From NCBI GenBank assembly GCA_021399435.1, contig JAJTUP010000095.1, forward strand, positions 124,001 to 188,000: a stretch of 64,000 nucleotides of DNA. The letters are read 5' to 3'. This DNA is from Diaporthe sp. PMI_573 (Eukaryota; Ascomycota; Sordariomycetes; Diaporthales; Diaporthaceae). Below the pieces are notes generated by a model, which made no database searches, was not told the origin of the DNA, and worked only from the letters and a program-made list of their open reading frames with translations. A program made the position numbers and the translations under genes. Below are positions 1 to 9,798 of this stretch, one piece after another (the stretch's first letter is position 1; each line of letters starts with the position of its first letter).

Positions 1-214
1 GGCAAGGTCCCGCCATGAATCTTGGACAATAGCAAACTTACAGATCGTAACTAGGTTATACTCCAGAAGTTCAATGATTTACCCGCACGTGACCTCAATT
101 CACTTCGCGTCTTCCACGGACGAAAGGAGTCATTCGCCACACTCGCCCGACACTTATGCTTCACAGACTCCCAACACAAGCTTTCTATCACTGGTACATC
201 CATGTTCCGCTTTA

Positions 215-2232
215 ATGGATCGCAATTTGGAATCTCCGCCAGCCAGGCCATCTGCCGCGGACCCAACGAATGACGTACTAGACCCGCAGAAGTCGCAGTT
301 CGAGCAGTTGAAGGAACAGCACACAGCGGATCGCATGCGCCTGGACAACGAGTACGAAGCTAGGAAGGCGGAACTCGATGCACAACTGTGCCACGTGGAG
401 GACCAATTTGGTTCGGACTTGGATCAGACCGCCCGAATGGTGCGCGAGGCTTTTGTGACGGTCCAACAGTCCTTCAGTTTAGCAGTCGCGAAACAAGTAG
501 ACCTTCACCTGAAAAAGAACGAACTACATCGCGAATATGAAGGGACGAAAACAAAGGCCGAAGCGAATCTGCTTAACAAGGTCCGAGAATTGATTACCGG
601 TTCGGCCGCCGAGCAAAATACAACCCTTGGCTCCGTGCTTGAGGAGACGGCATCGACCTCTTCTACCATCGCGGTAAGCTTACGAGTGGATAGTTCATAC
701 CATCAATGCTGACCAACGACAATAAACAGGTCACCACTATGGACCAATCCGTGTTGCCAGCCAGATTGCATCGGACGCCTCGACCACACTACTTCAATGC
801 GACCCGGTCTATCGAGGCCAGACCTCCCGGCGCAGACGTTCATGCGCCCACGCCTCAAACACTTCTGCTTACACCTTCCCGGCCAGCATCGACGCCACAA
901 GCTTCCCCTCTCCAAACGTCAATGTCCGGAGAACTCCCGCCCCAGGATCCGACCCCCTTAGCAGACATGCATAAGAAGGATTATATCACGTCAGCGCCGT
1001 CCAAACCTGCGTTGCAAGGAAAGCCGTCAAACCCAAATCCTGAACCATCATGCTCTGCTCGACCTCCGCGTCCACCGTCGATACCTGATGAACCCATGGG
1101 CAATGCACGACAACGAACGCCTGCTTCGGCAACTCAATCCCGCCAGAACGTAAAAAGGAGGGCTGTTGAGTTACCAGCTGAAAGCACCATGGTTGTGCCG
1201 AAACGCCGACGCATGGAAGGATCAGCTGCAGTAGCACAGCAGACCTCGGCGGCGGAAAGTTCAGCGGAACAGCAACATAGCACATCTTCACGACCAGATC
1301 TAGCCCAGGAAAAAGCAACACATCGCGTCGTGACCTTCGAGGAGGTTTATCAACAAGGAGAGGCCAAATTCAAGCACAAGATCTTCGAGTATAAGGAAGG
1401 TTCCGGTAATTGGTACATCGTCAAGTGTGATAAGCATAAAATGCATTTTGGGCTTGGGAATCCCTTGCATGGCGCTGCCAAACACTTGCACAGCCCTCAG
1501 CACGGTAGATTGGAGAAGACGCATCATCTTGCCATTCAGAATTGTGGCTTTCTCGTGAAGGATTGTACGGCGGAACTTGCAAACCTGAACAACACTGTGT
1601 TCGAGGAAGCGTTGAAAAATGGGTACAAGATCTTGAAGCCAACAAATAAGACAAGCAATCAATCAGTCGCGGCAGAGCTGTCCAATTTGTCGAATGATGG
1701 AAACAGTCAACAGCAAAACTTCAGGAAAGCACAAGCGAAGCCCCGCGACATGGAGCGTCAAGTTGCTGCCGCTCAGCCCGAGCCGCACAGCGACCTTAGC
1801 GACAAGAGAGGCCACTATCTCATCGCTAATCTTGGCTCTAACCAGGATGAACCCGACTGCATCGTCATTCCTTCAGGATCAGCATCACATTCGAATAAAG
1901 AGGATACTTCCGGAAACGAAAGTGAGGATCAGGAGCTACGCGCTACTGGTAGACCCTCTGCTCATGATCACGACTCATCGGCATCGAGCACTGGGCAGAG
2001 TAGTACCAGAAAGCAAGATGCAAACCCCGTGGTCAGCGCTGCTGCGTTTGATCAACAGCTCTTACGGAGTGAAAATGCTCTCCGAGCAGTTGAGAGAGCA
2101 ACATCTGGAAGTATCCGTCTGGGTGTACCTGAAGTGGAACGGGATAGGCATGATACGAGGGTTCCCCGCGACAGCTACGAGCGATTTGATCAGCTAAAGG
2201 TCCAGATGAGAAGCAACGCCGCCAATCAGTGA
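215..2232 (+). CDS. Coiled-coil / zinc-motif fungal hypothetical protein, 2 exons
   Basis: Spliced gene, exons 215-673 and 730-2232 (653 aa). The intron 674-729 has a GTAAGC donor, a CTGAC branch site and an ACAG acceptor, and joins in phase 0. I chose the ATG at 215 because the diverged copy at 3427 begins with the same MDRNLES reading; an in-frame ATG at 74 is also possible. The N-terminal 150 residues are charged and heptad-like (coiled coil). The middle is Pro/Ser-rich. Around spliced residues 380-430 a Cys/His cluster (CDKH, then paired His) resembles the degenerate zinc-finger module of fungal hypothetical proteins. The C-terminus is acidic and low complexity. I do not recognise a function; nuclear or nucleic-acid binding is only inferred from basic KRRR tracts and the Cys/His cluster. 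Confidence 0.7.
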
Positions 2233-3426
2233 CAATCATTATACCAAGCCTCAGGAGGTACGATAGGACACAGCCACAACACGGTAGTGTCCTCGCTGCA
2301 TATCAGGTTCGTGGAGATGACAGCCAAGTCCTAGATATGCGCTGCGTGTTGCCACCTTCACATCTCTGGTCTTCCTGATAGACCCATTCATCATTTTTCC
2401 CTCTGGAAGGCAACTGCAAACTGGGATCCGACTAGTCAACTGACTCAGCACCGAGCTCAGAGGAACCGGCAAGGTGCTGTGTTTACCCGTCTGCTGTCCC
2501 AAGACAGTGGTATAGCAATAATCCACACAAAGTCATCGTTGTCGCGATCGCGCGAGATCTCCGGCAGGAGTCAAGTCTTTGTTTTCCTGTTGTGCAATAT
2601 ATCTCTTTGTTCCGCTATCTATAATCGCTTCCAATGCCTCGCAGATTATAAATGTCTTAGCGAATCCTGGTTGGGTGTGGCTGGCCTCATGGTCCCGTGA
2701 ATTTGACGAGAATGGTATTTGCTCATCCAAACATACCATTCCCAATCGTCACAGGTGGAGATGCCCACCAAAAGTCTCATAAACTGTTGGTACACAATAT
2801 GCTTGTCAACTAATCAAGCCTTCTGGGCAGAGACTTATGGTAGTCATGTCTAGTCTGAAATTGAGTGCTTCTTCAGGGGTCTGTTCTGAGTCCCACGAGA
2901 GGATTCTCCATGTAGGGATCTCCGTCTCGATTGGGATGATAGCCATGAGAGCGTCGTCAGTTTCACAAGCGAACCACAGCAACGCAACGTCCCAGCTGCG
3001 AATGCGCGTATTACTTGGAAATAATATGGTAGATGTGTCCCAGGGCTCATTGGCCTCATCCTGGGACATTGTTGGAGGGCTGAACTATTGCTCGTTCCTC
3101 AGCGGTCTTTCTGGCGCTGGGCTTTTGGCTCGGATGTCGTTCATTTAAGGATAACAATAGCCGTTGCAGGCACGATACCATACTGCCATGGCTCATGTGC
3201 ATGATGTGGGTGCAAATGCGGGGTTCGTGCCAAAAACCCGCGTGTGACCTTAGCTCCATTTTTCCCCGCACATCGGTACCCGTTTCTCTTCCTCTACGGA
3301 TCTAAAACACGCGACTATTACTCACCCAAAACGTATTGGTCATATGTTGCGCTACTCCGCTGAATTTTCACAGACTTGCCCGACAAGCTTTTTACCTTCC
3401 GCATATCCTCCTTCCCATTCACTTCC
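2233..3426. other. Gap without a convincing gene
   Basis: No spliced or long gene is supported. A short minus-strand ORF (2806-3069, 87 aa, Trp-rich, ATG start) has protein-like composition and could be a gene remnant, but I recognise no family. The right end (about 3300-3426) weakly resembles the sequence upstream of the 215 start. Confidence 0.4.
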
Positions 3427-3573
3427 ATGGATCGAAATTTGGAATCTCTATCAGCCAGGGTATCTGCCGCGAACCCGACTAATAATTTCCTGGACCCGCA
3501 GACTTCAGTCTTTGAGCGGTTGGGAAAAGACCACATAGCGGAGCAAACAGGCCTGGACAACGACTACGAAACT
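3427..3573 (+). pseudogene. Diverged duplicate of the 5' end of the gene at 215
   Basis: The reading MDRNLES, then DPQ and LDNDYE blocks, matches codons 1-49 of the gene at 215 with roughly three-quarters nucleotide identity by eye. The similarity stops abruptly near 3573, where unrelated sequence read on the minus strand begins. The frame stays open but ends in non-homologous residues at 3621, so this is a truncated duplicate rather than a gene. The similarity appears to start slightly upstream of the ATG. Confidence 0.6.
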
Positions 3574-3967
3574 GAATTATCAAGGGGCCTTCGCCTGTCA
3601 TCAAGTTCGATTGTCGCCTGATCCGGTCGTGGCGCTGTTGCTTGAGCCTATGGCGCTGTTTGTCTGCAGTCTCTCGTAGATTTTGTAGCCTCCCAGACCG
3701 CTTCGGTTCGGTCCGTAGAGTGTCAGCGGGTAGAGTTGGCGCTTGAGCATTCGACGTGATCTCTTCAGCAGACGCTACAGCCGGCTGAGTTTGCTCAGGC
3801 TGTGCTGCTGATTTACTCATCACGAATGTCTCCACACTGAAGTCGTACCACTCACACAGTTTCTCAGACGACATCACGATTATCTGATCCCTCGAGCATT
3901 CAAGCTCTCGCACGGCCTTGCACCCGTCACATCTTTCACAGGTGAAATCACTTAGAGAGAGTCGCAA
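3479..3967 (-). CDS. Unrecognised ORF, probably a gene fragment
   Basis: A 162-aa minus-strand ORF. In the same frame the sequence stays open beyond the ATG at 3967 to at least 4018 with protein-like content, so the true 5' end is probably missing or in another exon. It has a Cys cluster (CERCDGCK, then a further Cys), a Trp/Tyr/Phe patch and a Gln/Arg-rich tail. From about 3573 down to 3479 it only runs antisense through the duplicated 5' fragment, so that part is not genuine. Family not recognised. Confidence 0.35.
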   Translation of the reverse strand: MRLSLSDFTCERCDGCKAVRELECSRDQIIVMSSEKLCEWYDFSVETFVMSKSAAQPEQTQPAVASAEEITSNAQAPTLPADTLRTEPKRSGRLQNLRETADKQRHRLKQQRHDRIRRQSNLMTGEGPLIIQFRSRCPGLFAPLCGLFPTAQRLKSAGPGNY

Positions 3968-4119
3968 TTCCGTCGATTCAACCGCCTTCCCACTGGCGTC
4001 TCGAAAAATATAATTTGTGTTAGTTGAATCACTCAGGTTTGAGGCGCAGAATTTTAAGGGTCACCTGGCTGTCAACATCCCGGCGAGCACTAGTTTCGCT
4101 TCCCGTGGCGCTCTCGGAG

Positions 4120-4305
4120 TGGGCTCTAAAAACCGACAAAGTTGCTGATCTCATGCAATACGACTATGCAGGCTGGGAGACAGCTAATGCTGTAGTCAAC
4201 GAAGTCAAGCTCTTTGAGGAGGTGTCCATCACCAGTTTAGACGATCAGGAGGAGTATATTGATGAAGACGAGGTGATCCAGGATTGTATAGAAGTTGCTC
4301 TATGA
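4120..4305 (+). pseudogene. Acidic ORF tail, possible transposase C-terminus
   Basis: An open frame of about 60 codons ends at a TGA at 4303-4305, with an acidic C-terminal tail (DDQEEYIDEDE). It has the look of the C-terminal tail that follows the dimerisation region in some fungal hAT transposases, but no diagnostic motif is present. No ATG starts it. Low confidence. Confidence 0.2.
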
Positions 4306-4825
4306 GGAATTAGAGTTAGAAGCCTGAAAACAACGATTTATGCGTTTTCTACTCACAGACGAGGGCAACGTTGCCCAGAACGCTGTTGCTTTGGAGCACA
4401 GCAAATTTTGGTGGGGTGAAAATCGGGGGGATTTACCCCTGATGGTGACCCTGGTCAGTGGCTGGCCGCCCTGCCACTACTAGCCTAGCGCAATTCTCAA
4501 TTTTCCAAGTTAATACGGTACTACAGGTACTTTCACATACAAACACAAGTATCTTTCAACACAGCATAACGAGAGGGTCGTGGATATTTCGCGTCTTGTG
4601 TCCGTGTCCTGTCAGTCCACTCTCCCGCGTAAGATGTCTGGGACACCAGTTACCAGTTCTATGGCGCCCGAGTCGCCAGATCAGGAGGATAAGAAGAACT
4701 CGTGGGACCTCTTCCCTTGGAAAGACTTCCCCGGATACACACAATCGTCATGGATGTTGGCTGAGTTGAGCTTTTCGGAAGCACGAGAGGTAACAGGGGG
4801 GGATCATGTGCGCTATCCCTTTATA

Positions 4826-4975
4826 GCTAGCGTCCACATTTCCATTCCACGTCCATCCATTCCACGGACCCACTCTTAGCGTCCATTTCCATCCATTCCA
4901 TTTGAGATGGGTCCAAATGGACGTCCATCCATTCTACCAGGGGCTGCGTGGATGGAAATGGAATGGACCGCCAGC
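4826..4975. repeat. Palindromic MITE-like insert of about 150 bp
   Basis: The left arm starts GCTAGCGTCCA and the right arm, reversed, starts GCTGGCGGTCCA. Both continue into copies of TCCATTCCATTTCCATCCA-like words, so the block is nearly an inverted repeat throughout. It lies immediately before the recognisable hAT transposase reading. It looks like a solo-ends or internally deleted hAT derivative with its own subterminal repeat word (TCCATCCATT). No 8-bp target duplication was seen. Confidence 0.55.
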
Positions 4976-4984
4976 CTGCGGGCG

Positions 4985-5967
4985 ACTGTGGGAAGTTTTG
5001 GTAGGGATGGAATACCTGCTTGAGCATTTTGAGGACTGGAAGGGCTTCCACAATGAGGTTACAGCCGAGACAATAAGGGTGACGAATCTAGATGACCTCG
5101 AGCCGATTGGAATAGCGTCTACAGCTCTGACGGAGTCCGAGACCCGGCCGACCCGTGCCCGTCGTCGTCCTGCTCGCTTCGATGACGATGAGGTTTATGT
5201 ATCTCAACGGCTAAGTCAAACGTCAAGATTCACAGTGTCTGCGTTGCCAGAGCACTCTCAGACTGAATATGCGGCGCTTGATAAGCCACTGGCGTATGAG
5301 GGTCTCCCAGAAGAGCTCATTGCCAGCAGACCACCGAGCATATATCCGGGCATCTATCAACAACGGCTGGAAGAAGCTGGATGAGTATTACAGCAAGCTC
5401 GGAGAGTCTCCCTTATTCGCGGCAGCAATCATCCTTCACCCGAGATTCGGCATCAGCTGGTTGGAGGCTACTTGGGTCACTGAGGAGCAATTGGCCTGGG
5501 TTCGCGATGCAAAGGCAGGCATAAAGGACTACTTCGCGCGGTGGTATTATGCGAGCCAGCAGAAGGACAAGGAACAGTCCAAGTCCGCTCCTTTGTCAAT
5601 GAAAATGGGTAAGGAGGATGACCACTACATCCAATGGATCAACAGCAGAACGAGAAAGATATTTGCAACGGGCGGCAGTGTCAGCGAGCTGGACAAGTAC
5701 CTCCGTCTCGAGCCACAAGATACGCAGGAGCCGATCCAATGGTGGAGAGACCACAAGCCTTCATTCCCGATATTAAGCAGCTTTGCCTTGGACGTCTTTG
5801 CCATTCCGGCGATGGCGACTGACTGCGAGAGACAGTTCAGCCTGGCCAAGCTGACGCTAACATCTCAAAGGCTCTCAATGGGCGCGGATACGCTGGAGCG
5901 AGTTCATTGCCTGAGGAACTGGGTCCGACAAGGCGGGGTAAAGCTAGGCAGTTGGGTAGGTAATTGA
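4985..5967 (+). pseudogene. hAT transposase C-terminal half, frameshifted
   Basis: The first block (LWEVLVGMEYLLEHFE, to about 5070) is in one frame. The main block, from about 5340 to the stop at 5967, is in another. The latter holds the family landmarks: GWKKLDEYYSKL, an ILHPRFGI block, the WWRDH motif, and the C-terminal dimerisation (hATC) block with DCERQFSLAK and a final LRNWV. Between the frames lies an Arg/Glu-rich stretch not typical of the family. The DDE N-terminal half is missing, so no active transposase is made. Confidence 0.75.
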
Positions 5968-7089
5968 GACTTGAGGTCGGTGAAATACCTTCACATACTA
6001 GGTATATAGGTCGCCCATACAGTTGATTGAGAGGGGCAAATCAAATCAAACAAATCAACTTTGGATCGGAAGCCCATCAAACATATCAACTTTTACCCCA
6101 AAGTTGATTTGATTGCTTTATGATGAGCGCTGTCACGCACGGCCAGTCTCTCTGCGCAACGATCCGTGGCGAATCACGGTCGCGCCACCACGCGACCCTT
6201 GACAAAAACCTCTGCTGAGGACAATTGAAATGGCGGCGAAGCTGCCACGCCTGCACATCCGCTGACGGGTAGCAGGATCAACGTCGGAGCGCCATTGCGC
6301 CGATGAAATGTTGAATGGTGATTTGTTCACGGAGCAGAGGTTTGAAATTTTCTCGCGGTTGATGAACTCGCGTTGGCGACGACCCCGGTCGGACCCACAC
6401 TCGCGGCCTCATCGTTCCGCTACCCGGAACCTGAAGGATCTCGAAAGTAATTAGCCATCAGCTCAAACACGTCTTGTGCTCCAAAGGGGACTATAACGGC
6501 CTGACGCCGGTAGACGGAAATCACAATAATAATGATCCGTGGCGAATCGATTGGCCTATCGGTGTCAAACCTTCTGCCCCACATTCTACGCAATGATTGA
6601 CCCTCTGCCGACCTTAAAACCCTCGGAAGCACCGACGTGAGGATCATCCGCACCAATGGAGGCCTATCGCGTCGGCTGCTTGGAAGGCGCTGTGCATGTC
6701 CTAGTGAGAGTGCCGGGACTCCGAACATGACCATGCTGCCCGAGGGAATTTCATGCACACCTTACTGCCAATTCAAGTTTAGGTCGGCTGCGGATCGCAG
6801 TCAGCCTCCACATGGTTTAGTAGCGCCTGCCTCAACACCCTCGCCATTTCCTGGTCTGCTATGCCGTTTCTGTCCCCACCATATCCGTACTCTCACATGA
6901 ACAATCTGCTCCACCTACACCGAGATCGGAGGGGACGTCTTAAAAGCTGCATGCCCTTAAAAAGCTGCATGCCCTTAAAACCACCAGCAAGCGAATAACT
7001 CACAACCCAACCGGAACGCAGCGCGAGGCATAAATTACACTGCGCACCCTCAACTCTCATTGTAAAACCCTTGAATCACTTGATCCACT
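5968..7089. other. hAT subterminus, then intergenic and promoter region
   Basis: 5968-6132 is the right flank of the hAT relic. From 6133 to about 6900 I see no supported gene. A 15-bp word (GATCCGTGGCGAATC) occurs twice, at about 6171 and 6535. The last 150 bp before 7090 is the presumptive promoter of the cyclodeaminase-like gene, with an AT-rich CATAAATTAC word near 7028. Confidence 0.5.
6940..6980. repeat. Tandem duplication of a 17-18 bp word in the promoter
   Basis: TTAAAAGCTGCATGCCC is followed at once by TTAAAAAGCTGCATGCCC and a third TTAAAA start. It sits 110-150 bp upstream of the ATG at 7090. The core GCATGC is a palindrome, so each unit could be a protein-binding site; that is inference. 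Confidence 0.7.
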
Positions 7090-8196
7090 ATGACCTTCAC
7101 TGTGCTACCTGACTCCGATGTCGAAGAGCTCCTACGAGACCTCGAGCCACGCGACGTGAGTAGCTTGGCGGGGGAGCTCGGTCAGGCACTTGTCCAATAC
7201 TCATGCCGCAACGAGCGACAATATCAGCCGGATCGCTGTGTCATTACAAGGCCAGGGGGGCAAGTCAGTTTGTTCATGCCTATGACGACCGAGCATTCGA
7301 TTGGCGTCAAGATGGTCGGCATCAGTCCATCCCAGGACCCAGCTGGCATATCACCGCATACATTGCCAAGGCCCTCGTTGCAAAGTGCCCTCACCATTTG
7401 CGATTCCTTGGGTCGCGCAGTCGGCATCCTAAACGCCGCTGAGCTCACTGCCTTCCGTACAGCATTAGGATCCATCCTCCTGTATAGACTGCGGCATACC
7501 ACCGAGAACATTATTGTTTTCGGAGCTGGCAAGCAGGCTTTGTGGCATATCCGCCTTGCGGTTCTCCTACGCGGCAATGATATCCAGAAAGTCACGGTTG
7601 TGAACCGCTCGAGCCAGAGGATTCAGGAACTGATTGACTCTCTACATGAGTCAGGGTTACCATCCCATATCCGCCTAGAAGCCTTTGTGGAGAAGACCGA
7701 AAGCACGCTGGAAGACCTAGTCGCATCCGCGGATGTCATCTTCTGCACAACGCCAAGCACGACACCCTTATTTCCGGCGTCATTTCTGATGTCAGAAAAG
7801 GCGCGGGTCAAGACGCGCTTCATCTCGGCCATAGGCTCCTATCGCATTGACATGAAGGAGGTTGATCCTGAGCTTTTGAAGACCGTGGTAGACCCTTCTG
7901 GTTTGCTTTCGGGTCAAGTTTGGCGCGGGCGCATTGCCGTTGACAGTATTGAGGGTTGTTTGAAGGAGGCAGGCGAACTGATCGCAGGCGGCATAAGAGC
8001 CAATCAGATGCTTGAGGTTGGCCAGATTGAAGACGTGAGAATGAAAGACAGTCCGAGTGGTCTCCAAGAGTGGCTTGAGTCAGGATTGGTGATTTACAAG
8101 AGTGTCGGCGTTGGGATTATGGACATTGCCGTTGGAAGCAAGCTGTTGCAGCTAGCACAAGCGAAGAATATTGGGGTCCACTTAGAGAGCTTCTGA
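7090..8196 (+). CDS. Ornithine cyclodeaminase / mu-crystallin family (ketimine reductase-like)
   Basis: An intronless 368-aa ORF from the ATG at 7090, full length for the family (usually 320-390 aa). The C-terminal half is a Rossmann fold with the nucleotide-binding loop FGAGKQA at about residues 144-150, then VVNRS. The N-terminal half has the family's substrate region (PGGQVSLFMP, GVKMVG) and the LTAFRTALGS helix. Known members are NAD(P)-dependent: they cyclise L-ornithine to L-proline, reduce cyclic ketimines (1-pyrroline-2-carboxylate, 1-piperideine-2-carboxylate), or make opine-like products. Which reaction applies cannot be read from the sequence. It lies 300 bp upstream of a co-oriented D-amino-acid oxidase that would generate such imines. 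Cytosolic location is inferred: no signal peptide and no peroxisomal tripeptide. Confidence 0.93.
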   Translation: MTFTVLPDSDVEELLRDLEPRDVSSLAGELGQALVQYSCRNERQYQPDRCVITRPGGQVSLFMPMTTEHSIGVKMVGISPSQDPAGISPHTLPRPSLQSALTICDSLGRAVGILNAAELTAFRTALGSILLYRLRHTTENIIVFGAGKQALWHIRLAVLLRGNDIQKVTVVNRSSQRIQELIDSLHESGLPSHIRLEAFVEKTESTLEDLVASADVIFCTTPSTTPLFPASFLMSEKARVKTRFISAIGSYRIDMKEVDPELLKTVVDPSGLLSGQVWRGRIAVDSIEGCLKEAGELIAGGIRANQMLEVGQIEDVRMKDSPSGLQEWLESGLVIYKSVGVGIMDIAVGSKLLQLAQAKNIGVHLESF

Positions 8197-8497
8197 GTCC
8201 AGAGTAAAACCGTGACGGTTGCTGGAGAATTTAATAATGGGCTGAGCAACGCAATGAGATACAGGAACGCTCTAAGGAAAAGAAAGAAAGAAGGGTGCAA
8301 ATTGAACTCCAGTTTGCCCATCATAGTACGGAGGCACGAGTCCGGTCGGCTACAGCCGGTTTTGTGTGGTCCGACATCGGCCAGGAGAATTGTAGAACCT
8401 TGGCCAACCGTACGTTAAATGGCGAGGAAGCAGATCGAAAAGACTGAACGGGCGCCGACGCCATTCTGCAACTGAGAGGTGACCTCCAGACGAACCA

Positions 8498-9640
8498 ATG
8501 GCCTCGTTGCATCTCGCCAATCCAAAGCTTTGTCCCCATGGGGATCTAGAGCCTCAACTTGTTGCTATCGCCGGTGCTGGGGTGTTGGGGCTCACCTGTG
8601 CTTATCTCCTAACAGAAGCTGGCTACGGTGTCACCATAGTGGCACGGAATCTCCCCGGTGACAAATCGACAGAGTGGGCTAGCCCATGGTGAGCTCACAT
8701 TCCCTCGGCCATGACTTTGTGTAGCTGTTAATCGAGCAACCTCAGGGCTGGAGCTTTGCTTGCACCCCACCCTGACAGCGGGTTTCCGGAGCTCCAGGTA
8801 GAATCATTGAAGGCATACCAAGCCGTGGCTGAGAAAGAACCTGCGAGTGGTGTTAAAGTGAGTAGGCCCCTCGATGGATAATAGTCTATCCTAACTAAAG
8901 CCCTATAGAAACTCAATATTACCGAGTACTACGATGACCGGCCCCAAGACGCCGAGATATGGTATGAGAGTTCCATGCCAGATTTCCGGCGGATTAGCCC
9001 ATCAGAGCTCCCAGCTGGGACTACTCTCGGGTTTGCTTTCAGTGGAATGGTGGTAAACCCTACGCAGTTTCTGCCCTGGATCTCCGAAAAGCTAAAGAAC
9101 CGAGGGGTGAGGTTTATCCGCAAAACACTTAGTTCGACGCAAGACCTTTACCAGTTGACGGGAGCAGATGTTTTAGTCAACGCCTCTGGACTTGGTGCGG
9201 AACAGCTAGTGCCTGATAAGGATGTGGTTGGAATCCGAGGACAGACCATGTTTGTCAGATGCGAGAGCCTGAACCACGCTATTTTGCGTCAAGGGTCACA
9301 ATACACGTACGTGATCCCGCGACCTTCAGACGGAGGAGTTATTCTAGGTGGCGTAACTCAACCAGGAGATCAACGCGCCGAACCGGACCGAAGTCTTCGA
9401 CGAGACATTCTTGGGCTGGTTAACGAGATGACCAAAGGGGCATTTCGCTGGGTTAACCTGGAACGTGATGTTGCTGATATTGTTGGCTTCCGACCGGCTC
9501 GGAAAGGGGGTATCTGTGTGAAGAGAGACGGCCAAATCATTCACGCCTATGGTGCCGGCGGATTAGGGTACCTCTACGCATTCGGGATTGCAAGGAAAGT
9601 TCGCGATTTGATCTCAGATGTTCCCAAGGCACGCTTGTAA
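8498..9640 (+). CDS. D-amino-acid oxidase (FAD-dependent), 3 exons
   Basis: Exons 8498-8688, 8746-8857 and 8909-9640 (344 aa). Introns have GTGAGC/CTCAG and GTGAGT/TATAG borders, and both junctions keep the frame. The N-terminus carries the FAD dinucleotide-binding motif GxGxxG (AGAGVLGL, residues 25-32). Family signatures follow: a WAGALLAPH block, NASGLGAEQL, and the C-terminal block with FRPARKGG and YGAGGLGYLYAFG. The length matches fungal DAAOs (about 340-370 aa). The last three residues are ARL, which fits the loose PTS1 consensus ([SAC]-[KRH]-[LM]), so peroxisomal import is likely. The enzyme would oxidise D-amino acids to imino acids with H2O2 release. It sits just downstream of the cyclodeaminase-like gene on the same strand. 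Confidence 0.92.
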
Positions 9641-9798
9641 CCTGGTCTGGCAACGAGTTGTCAACTAATCCACACATGGAACTGGCAACCCCGGTTAGAA
9701 TAGCTCCATCCCAAGAATTTTCATGTTCATGGCCAAGACGAACACTGCACCCGGTGCTCCGACATCTTTGTCAACAGCGCCCTCGTCCTGCAGCTGCT

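Larger units (their letters stand above)
4580..6132 (+). mobile_element. Broken hAT element (copy 1)
   Basis: Contains a possible N-terminal transposase piece (ORF from about 4634), a palindromic insert (4826-4975), the C-terminal transposase half (about 4985-5967) and an AT-rich subterminal zone. The zone 6041-6120 has repeated CAAATCAAAT/GTTGATTTGATT words and may end in CAGCGCTCATC read inward from 6132. No matching left terminal repeat or 8-bp target duplication was found, so the left boundary is approximate. Confidence 0.5.

Noticed and set aside
986..1662. Minus-strand ORFs opposite the first gene
   Set aside because: They are antisense to a well-spliced plus-strand reading and have no motifs.
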